64,000 bases of DNA from an uncultured Clostridia bacterium (GTDB taxonomy: Bacteria > Bacillota > Clostridia > Oscillospirales > Oscillospiraceae), in contig CALCRH010000333.1 in the NCBI GenBank assembly GCA_937894515.1, positions 32,483 through 96,482 of the forward strand. The letters are read 5' to 3'. Numbering within the stretch: the stretch's first letter is position 1; each line of letters begins with the position of its first letter. Below the pieces are notes generated by a model. That model made no database searches. It was not told the DNA's origin and saw only the letters and a list, made by a program, of their open reading frames with translations. This document shows, piece after piece, positions 1-8,398 of this stretch. Made by a program: the position numbers and the translations under genes.

Positions 1-873
1 GGCGCCGGTGATGACCGTAGCGCCCTGCTCCAGGGCAATGGACACCGGCACAAACTTGCGGTTCTGCTTCTCCAGCAGATCCACGATCTCCGGATTTACC
101 ATGTCTTGCAGTTCAAGAGCTGTCTCGGTGATCTCCGGCCGTACGCCGCCATAGTGCACGGCAAACAGGGCTTTCTGGATGATAAAGTCCAACCGGCCTG
201 CTGTGTCAGCATCAGAGAGCAGGTCGTCCACCATAGGGGCAAGAGCGGCACCCATGGTCTTGCGAACCTTCATCTCCTCGCTGTCCTCTTCGGCGCAGAT
301 GCGGGTACGCTTCATACGCAGATCGTCCTTTTCCCCATCGGTCTGCGCGTGATACAGCCGCTCCTCTACGTCCTTCTTCGCCTGCCGGATCTCACGAAGT
401 TTTTGCGTAGCGCCATCGGGGATATAGAAACCCCGGCTGCCGGTTCCCTCCGGGTCGAGAACAGCCAGAGCAGATCTGGGATCATGGAATGTCAGATCCT
501 TGAAATGACAGACGGCGTTCATCTCGTCAAACAGCGGGATCAGGTTTTCCAGCCGCTGGAGATAGCCCTTGATCTCGAACAGCTCCACATGATCCGGGGT
601 CTCTCCGGCCGCGCAGCGCTTCAGGCTGTTGCGGATGTCCTTCATCTGGCACAGGACCACCATGGTCTTGTCGTAGACGGGCTTCAGCGTGTCGGCAGCC
701 TTTGCCGCCTGCTCCACGTTGTAGAGTTCCGTCTCCAGTTCAGTGCGTTCCTCCGGCGCATAAAACCGCAGACGGCGGATGCGCTCCAAACCAAACGGAC
801 TGCACCCGTGCAGGGTCTCCAGCACGTATTGCAGGCCGATTTTTACTTTTTCATCGAAGCTGACGTTGATCAT
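1..873 (-). CDS. kamC: MutS-like ATPase KamC, lysine 5,6-aminomutase reactivase (partial, runs off left edge)
   Basis: The 291 visible N-terminal residues begin MINVSFDEKVKIG and read like the core/lever part of a MutS-family protein, ending in ALEQGATVITGA. The next residues would be the P-loop, so the ATPase domain is cut off by the window edge. There is no mismatch-recognition domain, as in the short MutS relatives of clostridial lysine-fermentation clusters. There, a KamB-KamC pair is thought to reactivate the B12-dependent lysine 5,6-aminomutase. The start codon overlaps the kamB stop as ATGA, and a GGAGG site lies in the kamB end, so the two are translationally coupled. Assignment is from family resemblance and gene order; the aminomutase genes themselves would lie to the left, outside the window. 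Confidence 0.72.
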   Translation of the reverse strand, partial: MINVSFDEKVKIGLQYVLETLHGCSPFGLERIRRLRFYAPEERTELETELYNVEQAAKAADTLKPVYDKTMVVLCQMKDIRNSLKRCAAGETPDHVELFEIKGYLQRLENLIPLFDEMNAVCHFKDLTFHDPRSALAVLDPEGTGSRGFYIPDGATQKLREIRQAKKDVEERLYHAQTDGEKDDLRMKRTRICAEEDSEEMKVRKTMGAALAPMVDDLLSDADTAGRLDFIIQKALFAVHYGGVRPEITETALELQDMVNPEIVDLLEKQNRKFVPVSIALEQGATVITGA

Positions 874-1796
874 GCCAGTTCCTCCTTTACGTTGATCACA
901 GGGGCGTCTACCGCGTCCTGCATGGCGGCCATGAACTTGTCCTTGTCGAACTTCCAGCCATAGGCGGAAACAGGGTTGACGGTAACGCAGAGCGTCCGTG
1001 CCGCCTCAGCAGTCTCCAAGTGGACATTTCTCGTTTCCAGCTTGTCCAGCGCATCCGTGGTGAGCAAAACCTTGCTGGGATCCATCACCACCAGCCGCCC
1101 GTTCCGCAGCACGCCGGATTTCAGCAGGGGGATCACCATGGTATCGGTCAGCGCGCCGGTAATCAGCGCCTCGCCGTGGTCTTTCAGGGATTGCGCCAGG
1201 TCTCCTGCCTCCGGCAGGGTCTCAGCCTTGGGAATATTCATCAGCCGATAAATATGGGCGGTGTCGGCCACCACCTTTTCCATGCTCATGTGGTAGCTGG
1301 CGCCGGTGCAGAGGATCACGCCCTCGGCAACGGCTCTGGCCCCCAGAGACTTGCGGCCCAGTGCGCCATCAATAACGGACTGTTGTGCGCCCAGCTCGAA
1401 GAAGCTCCGGGACACGCTCCTGAGCTGGGTGGTAATGGACGGCCCGGCTAACTGGACATAACCCGCACTTCTGGCCCGCAGGATGACCACCTCGCCGATA
1501 GGTGTGGGGATCCCGGTTGTCATCACGATCTCCTTGGTCACGTCGCCCAGACGCAGCATATCCTTTGCCGTGGCGATCAGCGCGCCCTCCGGCACAAAGA
1601 TGCTGGGCTTTTCCGTGCCCGTGACCACATCGGTGGACTCACCGTCCCGTCCGATGGAGGTCAGTCCCAGCACGTGATCTTTGGGGCTGTGGCTTAAAAA
1701 CCAGTTCAAAACCGTGGTCTTGCCCGCATTTTTACACATGCCCACAATGGACATGGTTTTCACCTGATGCAGTTCCCGAAGCAGTTCCGGTGTCAT
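870..1796 (-). CDS. kamB: KamB-like P-loop protein, lysine 5,6-aminomutase reactivase subunit
   Basis: 308 residues from ATG at 1796, chosen because AGGAG lies 9 bases upstream; a longer reading to 1817 has no ribosome site. An N-terminal P-loop (VGMCKNAGKTT, residues about 18-28) resembles small nucleotide-binding proteins. The rest has many Gly/Ala/Thr stretches such as ITGALTD and no known catalytic signature. The gene is followed at once by a kamC-like MutS relative with ATGA overlap, the order seen in lysine-to-butyrate/acetate fermentation clusters. Inferred role: nucleotide-dependent repair of B12-dependent lysine 5,6-aminomutase. Other proteins of the pathway are not in view, so an accessory role for another B12 mutase is possible. 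Confidence 0.7.
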   Translation of the reverse strand: MTPELLRELHQVKTMSIVGMCKNAGKTTVLNWFLSHSPKDHVLGLTSIGRDGESTDVVTGTEKPSIFVPEGALIATAKDMLRLGDVTKEIVMTTGIPTPIGEVVILRARSAGYVQLAGPSITTQLRSVSRSFFELGAQQSVIDGALGRKSLGARAVAEGVILCTGASYHMSMEKVVADTAHIYRLMNIPKAETLPEAGDLAQSLKDHGEALITGALTDTMVIPLLKSGVLRNGRLVVMDPSKVLLTTDALDKLETRNVHLETAEAARTLCVTVNPVSAYGWKFDKDKFMAAMQDAVDAPVINVKEELA

Positions 1797-1926
1797 ATCT
1801 CCGATCTCCTGTCTCATTTTTTCATTCAAATGATAATGATAACATAAATTGTCAAAAAAGAAAAGCCACTTTCGGCACATATTTTTCCGTGATCCACGCA
1901 CGCTATGGGGAAAAAGGAGTGTTTGC

Positions 1927-2613
1927 ATGATTACCGCCTTTTTACGCACCATCATTCTGTACGTTTTAATCATTATCGGCCTGCGCCTTACCGGCAAGCG
2001 GCAGATTGGGCAGTTGGAGCCCATTGAACTGGTACTGACCATGACTCTCAGCGATCTGGCCAGCGTTCCCATGCAGGATTTCGGCATTCCCCTGCTCAGC
2101 GGCGTGATCCCCATTGTGACCCTTTTGTCGCTGAGTACCCTGCTGAGCTGGTGCAGTATGCGGAATATCCGCTTCCGTTCTTTGGCCTGTGGGGAGCCTG
2201 CCATCGTCATTCGCAACGGAGAGCTCCAGCAGGACATTATGCACCAGAATCGTCTGACGCTGGATGAGGTTTTGGAGGAGCTGCGGGTACAGGGGGTCAG
2301 CGACATCACCACGGTGAAATACGCGGTGCTGGAGACCAGCGGTCAGCTGTCCGTCCTGCTCTGCGCCGATGAACAACCCGCCACGCCGAAGCAGCTGGGA
2401 ACCGCAGTAGAGGACGATGTCACCCTGCCCACCGTTCTCATCAATGACGGTCGTCTGCTGGCAAAAAATCTGAAAAAGGCCGGTTTGAACGACAAGTGGC
2501 TGGAAAAGCAGCTGGCCCAAAATCATATCAAGCACACCAAGGACGTGTTTTTTATGACGGTGGACGATAAGCAGCAGGTAGTACTGGTGGAAAAGGAGAA
2601 GAGTAAGAATTGA
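1927..2613 (+). CDS. DUF421 (YetF-type) membrane protein
   Basis: 228 residues from ATG at 1927 with AAGGAG upstream. The N-terminal third is membrane-embedded (about residues 3-20 and two further segments to about 75), with the family-typical stretch GLRLTGKRQIGQ. The remaining part is a soluble DUF421 domain containing the ACGEPAIVIRNGEL-type strand and a helix-rich end. YetF-family proteins are widespread in spore-forming Firmicutes, and their biochemical role is not established. The stop codon overlaps the TTG start of the next gene (ATTGA), and a DUF421/DUF4363 pair is a recurrent arrangement, so the two probably act together at the membrane. Confidence 0.85.
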   Translation: MITAFLRTIILYVLIIIGLRLTGKRQIGQLEPIELVLTMTLSDLASVPMQDFGIPLLSGVIPIVTLLSLSTLLSWCSMRNIRFRSLACGEPAIVIRNGELQQDIMHQNRLTLDEVLEELRVQGVSDITTVKYAVLETSGQLSVLLCADEQPATPKQLGTAVEDDVTLPTVLINDGRLLAKNLKKAGLNDKWLEKQLAQNHIKHTKDVFFMTVDDKQQVVLVEKEKSKN

Positions 2614-2990
2614 AAGCCCTGAAAATTCCCGCTGCCGTTTTGATTTTCCTGTTGCTGGTCTCCTTGGCAGATGCCTTTTTACTGACCAGACAATGCACCT
2701 GCTGGACCGGTTATCTGGACGAAACGGAGCGCCATGCCATGCAGGAGGACTGGAAACAGGCACAGCACGCTGTCCGGAAGCTGCGGGACAGCTGGGACAG
2801 CTGGCAGACCTATCTGCACATTCTCATCGACCACAACGAAATCGACCACGGGGAAGAGCTGCTGTCCCTTTGTGAACTGCATATCGAAGAAAAAGACACC
2901 GCGGCGCTTCGCGTCACGGTGTCACAGCTTCGCAATCAGTTTTCCCTTTTGGCGGAAACGGAACAGCTCAACATTAAAAACGTGCTGTAA
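2610..2990 (+). CDS. DUF4363 small membrane-anchored protein
   Basis: 126 residues, TTG start at 2610 overlapping the preceding stop; AAAGGAG lies about 12 bases upstream inside the previous gene. One N-terminal hydrophobic segment (VLIFLLLVSLADAFLL, residues about 10-24) acts as signal or anchor. An extracytoplasmic helical region with repeated W and E/H residues follows (DWKQAQHAVRKLRDSWDSW), fitting DUF4363. Function unknown; always considered with its DUF421 neighbour. The gene ends one base before the convergent nrdR stop. Confidence 0.75.
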   Translation: MKALKIPAAVLIFLLLVSLADAFLLTRQCTCWTGYLDETERHAMQEDWKQAQHAVRKLRDSWDSWQTYLHILIDHNEIDHGEELLSLCELHIEEKDTAALRVTVSQLRNQFSLLAETEQLNIKNVL

Positions 2991-3446
2991 TCACTTCTCC
3001 GCCAAAATCTTGTTCAGCTCCGCCATAAAGGTATTGATATCCTTGAACTGGCGATAGACCGAGGCAAAGCGAACGTAGGCCACCTCATCGGCGGTTTTCA
3101 GCTTCTCCATGACTTTTTCGCCGATGACCTCGGTGCTGACCTCACGCTCCAGGGTGTTCTGGATGTCCTGCTCGATCTCGCCGGCCATGCGTTCCATGTC
3201 TGCGGCGGAGACAGGGCGTTTTTCACAGCTGCGCTGGATACCCCGCAGGATCTTGTTGCGGTCAAAGCTCTGGCGGGAACCGTCCTTCTTGATGACGATC
3301 ATAGGCAGGCTCTCTACGGTTTCATAGGTGGTAAAACGCTTTTCACATTTCAGGCATTCCCGGCGGCGGCGGATACTGCTGCCCTCATCTGCCGGGCGGG
3401 AGTCCACCACTTTGCTGTCTTCATAGCCACAATAGGGACATCTCAT
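2991..3446 (-). CDS. nrdR: Transcriptional repressor NrdR
   Basis: 151 residues, full family length. The N-terminus is a zinc ribbon with C3, C6, C31 and C34 (MRCPYCGY ... CLKCEKRF), followed by an ATP-cone from about residue 49 ([18 protein letters not shown]). NrdR senses ATP/dATP and represses ribonucleotide reductase genes through NrdR boxes. No ribonucleotide reductase gene is in the window. It is a single gene, convergent with the DUF4363 gene and divergent from mazF, with its own weak promoter. Confidence 0.97.
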   Translation of the reverse strand: MRCPYCGYEDSKVVDSRPADEGSSIRRRRECLKCEKRFTTYETVESLPMIVIKKDGSRQSFDRNKILRGIQRSCEKRPVSAADMERMAGEIEQDIQNTLEREVSTEVIGEKVMEKLKTADEVAYVRFASVYRQFKDINTFMAELNKILAEK

Positions 3447-3481
3447 CTCTCTTGTCCTCCGTTCATTACGGCATGGTCTGC

Positions 3482-3510
3482 CGTATAGTTAACATAATGA
3501 TAACACACAA
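3482..3510 (-). promoter_or_regulatory. Candidate sigma-A promoter of nrdR
   Basis: Minus strand TTGTGT, 17-base spacer, TATACG, 36 bases upstream of the nrdR start. Moderate match only; the rest of the 260-base gap before mazF shows no reading frame that looks real and no antitoxin gene. Confidence 0.4.
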
Positions 3511-3706
3511 ATACAAGATATGGTAGCCTTTTTTTCAATTTTTCCCTATTTTTTTCTCTTTCACCCTTTCCGGCGGGACAACATAGGATAGAAAGGGCAA
3601 AGAAAAGGGCACGCGAAGGGTATAAAAACAAGGCGTGCGTGGGACAATGAAAGTGACCTGAAGCGGATCATCGGGTACTTCTCATCACTCGGAGTGTGAA
3701 GATACA

Positions 3707-4072
3707 GTGGAAACGATAGTCAAGCGCGGCGAGATCTACTATGCCGATTTAAGCCCGGTGGTGGGCAGCGAGCAGGGCGGTGTTCGTCCGGTCCTCATTG
3801 TACAAAACGATACCGGCAACCGACACAGCCCCACCGTGATTGCCGCTGCCATTACCTCTCAGTTAGGCAAGGCGAAGCTGCCTACCCATATTGAGTTGGA
3901 GGCCCAGAGCTATGGCCTGCCAAAGGAGTCTGTGGTGCTTTTGGAGCAGGTGCGGACGCTGGATAAACGGCGGCTTCGCCAGCGAATGGGTCAGGTAGAT
4001 GGTGCCGTGATGGAAAAGGTGGACGCCGCCATCGCGGTAAGTTTCGGCTTACGCAGCCCCACATTGGTATAA
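3707..4072 (+). CDS. mazF: MazF/EndoA-family mRNA interferase toxin without adjacent antitoxin
   Basis: 121 residues from GTG at 3707, GGAG 12 bases upstream. It matches the PemK/MazF fold (VKRGEIYYADLSPVVGSEQGGVRPVLIVQND at the start, then TSQLGK and a conserved EQVRTLDKRRL), the length of Bacillus EndoA. These enzymes cut mRNA at short specific sites and are held inactive by a small antitoxin usually encoded immediately upstream. In Bacillus the order is alr-ndoAI-ndoA; here alr lies next door but convergent, and the 260 bases upstream contain no AbrB- or RHH-like antitoxin frame. See the related finding. Confidence 0.93.
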   Translation: METIVKRGEIYYADLSPVVGSEQGGVRPVLIVQNDTGNRHSPTVIAAAITSQLGKAKLPTHIELEAQSYGLPKESVVLLEQVRTLDKRRLRQRMGQVDGAVMEKVDAAIAVSFGLRSPTLV

Positions 4073-4100
4073 AAAATGACGCCATCAGGCGTCATTTTTT
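4071..4100 (+). terminator. Terminator of mazF
   Basis: TGACGCC / GGCGTCA stem with a 4-base loop, flanked by an A-run before and a T-run after, so it could work in both directions. Confidence 0.9.
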
Positions 4101-4104
4101 CGTT

Positions 4105-4233
4105 GTAGGGGCCGGCGTCCTCGACGGCCCGTGTATCGTTGACCACCGACGGGACGTCCGGAGGCCGTCCCCTGCAAAATAATAAGAACGTCTCAATAGA
4201 ATCCGTAGGGGCGGACAACTCTATCCGCCCGCG
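4105..4233. repeat. REP-like palindromes between convergent mazF and alr
   Basis: A head-to-head pair (GTAGGGGCCGGCG...CGGCCCG at 4105-4131 and the complement of GTAGGGGACGGCC...GTCCCG at 4150-4175), then a single unit at 4205-4233 (GTAGGGGCGGACAACTC...). Each unit has the GTAGGGG head and forms a GC hairpin. The same pair occurs in opposite orientation at 30827-30892. Confidence 0.85.
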
Positions 4234-4256
4234 TTGTAGAGACAATCTCTGCGGAC

Positions 4257-5426
4257 TCAGAATCGCAGCAGCAGTTCCCTGTCCACCACTTTTCCGCCCT
4301 GCAGATAGACCCTGGGCACCCGTTTGCTCACGGCGCAGACCAGTTCATAGGGAATAGTCCCCGCCAGAGCCGCCAGCTCACCTACACTGTTGTTCTTGCC
4401 AAAGATCTCCACCTCGTCCCCCACCTGTACCCGGGGGCAGTCCGTCAGATCAATCATGCACATATCCATGCAGATTCGGCCCCGTTGAGGCGCCGGACCA
4501 TCGTCTGTCACAAAGGCGCAGCGGTTGGATAAAACGCGGAAAAAGCCATCGGCATAACCGTAGGGCACCACGCCCATGCGGGTGATGCGGTCAGTGGTGT
4601 AGATCCGCCCATAGCTGATGTCCGTACCGGGGGCATAGGTCTTGATGGTGCTGACGATAGTTTTAAGGGTCATGGCAGGCTTCAGCCCCAGTTTCGATGC
4701 AAAGCTTCCGCAGCCATAAAGCAGCAACCCCGGCCGCACCATGTCCATATAGCTCTCCGGATAGCACGCCACAGCGCCGGTATTGGCACAGTGATGCAGG
4801 GCAAACTTCTGTCCCCGTTTCTCTTCTACGGCAGCGATCACTCTTTGAAACAGAGCGAGCTGTGCCTTCGTATAGGCCACGCTGTCTCCGTCCGGTTCAT
4901 CTGCCACGGCAAAGTGGGTAAAGATTCCCTCGGCGTTGAGACCCGGCAGGGCGCAATCTGCGCAAATATTTTCCACACCGGTTTCAAAGTGTTCGCCGTT
5001 GCAGAGATAGCCCAGACGGGACATACCGGTATCCACTTTGATGTGGACGGTCAGAATACCGCCGTGCTTCACCGCCTCGTTGCTGTACTCCAGCGCCTTG
5101 GCCTGACAGGTCACCGCCTGCGTCACGTGCAGGTCGATAAGCTTCCCCACCTGCTCCTTGGGGGTGTGACCCAGAATCAGAATCGGCATGGTGATGCCGT
5201 TTTGCCGCAGCTCCACAGCCTCATCGGCACTGGCCACCGCCAGATAGTCTGCGCCCTCGTTTTGCAGAACACGCCCCACGTGCACCGCGCCATGACCGTA
5301 GGCATCTGCCTTGACCACGCCCAAAAACTTCACGTTCGCCCCCACCCGGCGGCGTATCTGTCTATAATTGTGGGCAATCGCATCCAGGTCGATTTCCGCC
5401 CAGGTTCTCTTCAGTGTGGATTCCAT
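4257..5426 (-). CDS. alr: Alanine racemase
   Basis: 389 residues from ATG at 5426 with GGAGG 7 bases upstream. Fold-type III PLP enzyme: the PLP lysine is K39 in VVKADAYGHG and the second catalytic base is Y272 in ISYGRIY. Motif HIKVDTGMSRLG and the C-terminal MDMCMIDLTD beta-domain are present. It makes D-alanine for peptidoglycan. It is the last gene of nnrD-lipoprotein-alr on the minus strand, starting two bases after the lipoprotein stop. The Bacillus acpS-ydcC-alr-ndoAI-ndoA neighbourhood is clearly related, but here mazF faces the opposite way. Confidence 0.97.
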   Translation of the reverse strand: MESTLKRTWAEIDLDAIAHNYRQIRRRVGANVKFLGVVKADAYGHGAVHVGRVLQNEGADYLAVASADEAVELRQNGITMPILILGHTPKEQVGKLIDLHVTQAVTCQAKALEYSNEAVKHGGILTVHIKVDTGMSRLGYLCNGEHFETGVENICADCALPGLNAEGIFTHFAVADEPDGDSVAYTKAQLALFQRVIAAVEEKRGQKFALHHCANTGAVACYPESYMDMVRPGLLLYGCGSFASKLGLKPAMTLKTIVSTIKTYAPGTDISYGRIYTTDRITRMGVVPYGYADGFFRVLSNRCAFVTDDGPAPQRGRICMDMCMIDLTDCPRVQVGDEVEIFGKNNSVGELAALAGTIPYELVCAVSKRVPRVYLQGGKVVDRELLLRF

Positions 5427-5428
5427 GG

Positions 5429-6004
5429 TTATTCCTCCGTTACCGTGCATTGAAACGCCGCCATCTCGGCGGTCAAAATCACCGTATCATTCTGTGCAAA
5501 TTCCGCGTACCGCGGGATCAGCGTGTTTTGGTCGATCCAAACGGTGCAAAGTACCTTTTCGCCGCTTTTGGCAGTGGTGTCCAGCGCCATGCGATAGCAG
5601 GCCACGCCGTCCAGGTCCTCCGTTCCCTGCTCCAGCAGGTATCCCTCTGCAATGGCATTGAGCAGATAGGGCAGGCAGTTGGCGGGACACACATCGTATA
5701 AATCTCCTGCTGACAGCGCCGTACCGTCATAGGTGACCGTAAGGCCGTCCGGTGAGATAGTGGCGGTGATCCCCGCCAGCTCCTCCGGAGCCATGACCGT
5801 GGTGGATGCGCCGTCTTTCGTGACGGTGCAGGTCAGTTCATAGCTGCGGCTCTCTCCGCTTAAGTGGCAGGTGACCTTTGCCGCCAGATCGGCGGTGGCA
5901 AGCCGGGCATATTGGGTCTGGATGTTCTCCGCCGTCTGCGCCGTTTCCCCGCAGGCAGTGAGCAGCAGCAAAAGCGGCAAAAGTGATGCAAATATTTTTT
6001 TCAT
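5429..6004 (-). CDS. Lipoprotein of the YdcC / LolA-like type
   Basis: 191 residues. Signal peptide with lipobox LLTAC (cysteine at residue 18), then a beta-rich domain with YELTCTV, LTVTYDG and VLCTVWID strands typical of outer-membrane-carrier-like (LolA/YdcC) proteins. Position between nnrD and alr equals that of ydcC in Bacillus. Function unknown; likely a surface lipoprotein that handles a hydrophobic ligand, by fold only. Co-transcribed with both neighbours (26-base and 2-base gaps). Confidence 0.65.
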   Translation of the reverse strand: MKKIFASLLPLLLLLTACGETAQTAENIQTQYARLATADLAAKVTCHLSGESRSYELTCTVTKDGASTTVMAPEELAGITATISPDGLTVTYDGTALSAGDLYDVCPANCLPYLLNAIAEGYLLEQGTEDLDGVACYRMALDTTAKSGEKVLCTVWIDQNTLIPRYAEFAQNDTVILTAEMAAFQCTVTEE

Positions 6005-6030
6005 ACGACCTCCTGTTCAGGAGGCTTTCC

Positions 6031-6879
6031 TTATCCCAAAATCTGTTTATACGCTTCCGGTATCTTCTCTATCATATCCGTGGGGGTCATGGCATATTCC
6101 GTTTTTTCTCCGGCAGCAAGATCCCCGGCAAGGCCGTGGAGATACACCGCCGCACAGCAGGCATCAAAGGGCTCGGCTCCCTGTCCCAGCAGGGATAAAA
6201 TCATACCGGAAAGCACATCGCCGCTGCCTCCCTTGGCCATACCGCTGTTGCCGGTAGGGTTTACCGCCAGCCGCCCGTCCGGTGCGGCAATCACCGTGTG
6301 GTGGCCTTTCAGCACCAGCGTCACGCCGTAGGTCTTGGCAAAGATTGCCGCGCTCTTCTCCCGTCCTTTGGATAAGTCCCCGATGCGGAGGAATTCCCCC
6401 TCATGCGGGGTAAGAATGGTGGAGGCGGTCCGTTTGTTCAACAGGTCAACACAGCCTTGCAGGGCGTTGATGCCATCGGCGTCCAGAACAAGGGGTTTGT
6501 TGATATCCAGCAGATTTCTGGTAAGGGTATCGCTCTCATCGCTCCGTCCCAGGCCGCAGCCGATCAGCACCGCATCACAAGCGGCGATACGGGTGCGAAT
6601 TTCTTCTTCGGCATCAAGCGCCAATTTTCCCTCTTGGTCAGTCAGGGGAAACGGCATGGCCTCGTCACACTTTTTTGCCACGACCTCCCAGATACCTTGG
6701 GGCACGCCCAAATACACAAGGCCGCTGCCTGTCCGTACCGCAGCACGGCTGGCAAACACCGGTGCGCCGGTAAAGCCCACGCTGCCGCACAGGCAGAATA
6801 CCTTGCCGAAAGTCCCCTTGTGTCCCCACGGGTCACGAACGGGAAGCATTTCTTTTATCCTTTTCGCCGTCAATTCCAT
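6031..6879 (-). CDS. nnrD: ADP-dependent NAD(P)H-hydrate dehydratase
   Basis: 282 residues from ATG at 6879, with GGAGG 8 bases upstream; the GTG at 6888 overlaps that site. It matches the ribokinase-like C-terminal half of YjeF: GHKGTFGKV near the start, ILTPHEGEFLRI, VLKGHHTVIAAPDG and the NSGMAKGGSGDVLSGMI nucleotide-binding end. It repairs damaged S-NAD(P)HX using ADP. The N-terminal epimerase half (NnrE) is missing here, so it must be encoded elsewhere. First gene of the alr operon. Confidence 0.95.
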   Translation of the reverse strand: MELTAKRIKEMLPVRDPWGHKGTFGKVFCLCGSVGFTGAPVFASRAAVRTGSGLVYLGVPQGIWEVVAKKCDEAMPFPLTDQEGKLALDAEEEIRTRIAACDAVLIGCGLGRSDESDTLTRNLLDINKPLVLDADGINALQGCVDLLNKRTASTILTPHEGEFLRIGDLSKGREKSAAIFAKTYGVTLVLKGHHTVIAAPDGRLAVNPTGNSGMAKGGSGDVLSGMILSLLGQGAEPFDACCAAVYLHGLAGDLAAGEKTEYAMTPTDMIEKIPEAYKQILG

Positions 6880-6983
6880 TGGGGTCACCTCCCTATTCTC
6901 TCATTTTACAGTATATCATAGCTGTCAATGATATTTTGTGAATTAAAATCGGCAAAAAATGCTCTTGCTTTCTGTCATTCTCC

Positions 6984-7012
6984 GTAGGGGCGGATGCCCA
7001 CATCCGCCCGCA
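6984..7012 (+). repeat. REP-like palindrome upstream of pheST
   Basis: GTAGGGGCGGATGCCCACA...CCGCCC unit, stem GGGCGGATG / CATCCGCCC type, in the divergent gap between nnrD and pheS. One of the few copies not between convergent genes. Confidence 0.8.
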
Positions 7013-7035
7013 ATGGAAGCCACGCAAAATAAATC

Positions 7036-7064
7036 TTGCCTTTTGAGAAAAGATATGATATAAG
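7036..7064 (+). promoter_or_regulatory. Promoter of the pheST T-box leader
   Basis: TTGCCT, 17-base spacer, TATAAG, ending about 20 bases before the T-box leader begins. Confidence 0.6.
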
Positions 7065-7084
7065 TATTGTTTAGTGAAATGCGA

Positions 7085-7312
7085 TGAATGGGAAAATCCG
7101 CACAAAAAGCATCTCCAAGAGAGGGACGGCCATCGGCTGCAAGCCGGCCCGGGATGTGCTGCGGTGTTCGCCCGGGAGCTGCTGCGAGGAAATGCGCGGA
7201 CGGGTCACCTCCGTTATGGGGTCAGGAGTGCGCGGTGAACGCCGCGAATGTGGGTGGTACCACGGAAGTTATGCTTTCGTCCCAATGATGGGATGAGAGC
7301 TCTTTTTTTGTC
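7085..7312 (+). ncRNA. T-box riboswitch, phenylalanine type
   Basis: The conserved T-box GGGTGGTACCACG lies at 7252-7264, just before a terminator hairpin, in the leader of pheST. Stem I material occupies about 7110-7180. In it a TTC codon at 7167-7169 (GGTGTTCGCCC) is the best candidate specifier and matches phenylalanine. Uncharged tRNA-Phe should pair with it and with the T-box bulge, favouring the antiterminator and raising PheST expression. The specifier is inferred; the T-box core and gene context are direct. Confidence 0.93.
7273..7309 (+). terminator. T-box attenuator terminator
   Basis: GCTTTCGTCCCA / TGGGATGAGAGC, 12-bp stem with G-U pairs and an ATGA loop, followed by TCTTTTTTT. 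Competes with the antiterminator that includes the T-box. Confidence 0.88.
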
Positions 7313-7342
7313 CCAAACTAATCCTACAAAGGAGTTATAGCT

Positions 7343-8380
7343 ATGAAAGAAAAACTGGCGGCGCTGCTGCAATCCGGCATGGAACGGATCGAAGCAGCCA
7401 AAAACGAAAACGAATTGCAGGAGACCAAGGCATTCCTGCTGGGCAAGCAGAGTCCTCTGGGCGAGCTGATGAAGGAGCTGCCCAAGCTGGACGTGACCGA
7501 GCGCCCTGTCATGGGCAAAATGGTCAACGAGGTCAAGCAGAAGCTGTCCGCCCGCATTGACGAGATGCGGGAAACTCTGAAGCTGAAAGCCTCCGAGGTC
7601 TCTGCGGACTTCGACATCTCCGTGCCGGGTACTCTGCCCTTGGGCGGCGGTCTGCACCCCATCACCCAGATGTGCTACGATCTGAATGATGCGTTCCGCT
7701 CTATGGGCTTCGAGGTCTTTGAAGAGGACGACATCACCAGCGAGCTCTACGGCTTTGACAACCTGAACTTCCCCCCCGATCATCCCGCCCGTGAGAGCAT
7801 GGATACCTATTGGCTGGCCGGTCACGATATGGGCAAGGGCGGCGACCGCCTGTGCCTGCGTCCCCACCTGACCGGCGGCTCGGTGCGCTATTTGCAGACC
7901 CACAAGCCCCCCTACCGCTTCGTCTATCCCGGCCACGTGTACCGCAACGAGACCACTGATGCCCGCCATGAGCGCGCGTTCTTCCAGTACGAGGCGCTGA
8001 TCGTGGACAAGGACTTCACCTTTGCCTCCGGCAAGGTGATGATCCAGAGCATTCTCAGCAAGGTATTCGGTCGAGAAGTCCCCGTCCGGATGCGTGCCGG
8101 CTTCTTCCCCTTTGTGGAGCCGGGCTTTGAGATCGACATGGGCTGTCTGGTCTGCGGCGGCAAGGGCTGCAGCGTGTGCAAGAACGTGGGCTGGATCGAG
8201 GTCATGCCCGGCGGTACGCCCCACCCCAATGTTCTCAAGGCGGCAGGCCTTGACCCCGACGAATACACCGGCTTCTATGTGAACATCGGTCTGGACCGTC
8301 TGGTGATGATGCGCTACGGCGTGGACGACGTGCGTCTGTTCCACAGCGCCGACCTGCGGTTCCTCCAGCAGTTCCGCTAA
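7343..8380 (+). CDS. pheS: Phenylalanine-tRNA ligase alpha subunit
   Basis: 345 residues, AAAGGAG 9 bases upstream of ATG. N-terminal coiled coil to about residue 90, then the class II core: motif 2 YRNETTDARHERAFFQYEA and motif 3 GLDRLVMMRYGV near the end. A CLVCGGKGCSVCKNVGW cysteine cluster sits before motif 3, as in many Firmicute PheS. Forms the alpha2-beta2 enzyme with PheT. Second control is the upstream T-box. The next gene begins 18 bases later. Confidence 0.98.
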   Translation: MKEKLAALLQSGMERIEAAKNENELQETKAFLLGKQSPLGELMKELPKLDVTERPVMGKMVNEVKQKLSARIDEMRETLKLKASEVSADFDISVPGTLPLGGGLHPITQMCYDLNDAFRSMGFEVFEEDDITSELYGFDNLNFPPDHPARESMDTYWLAGHDMGKGGDRLCLRPHLTGGSVRYLQTHKPPYRFVYPGHVYRNETTDARHERAFFQYEALIVDKDFTFASGKVMIQSILSKVFGREVPVRMRAGFFPFVEPGFEIDMGCLVCGGKGCSVCKNVGWIEVMPGGTPHPNVLKAAGLDPDEYTGFYVNIGLDRLVMMRYGVDDVRLFHSADLRFLQQFR

Positions 8381-8398
8381 GAAAGGAGAGAGAACGAA

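Noticed and set aside
1..873. DNA mismatch-repair MutS
   Set aside because: No mismatch-recognition N-terminus and the kamB-like neighbour; fits the short KamC type better.
3443..3631. 62-residue minus frame before nrdR as a possible antitoxin
   Set aside because: No ribosome site, no AbrB or RHH pattern, wrong strand for mazF pairing, and rich in basic low-complexity residues.
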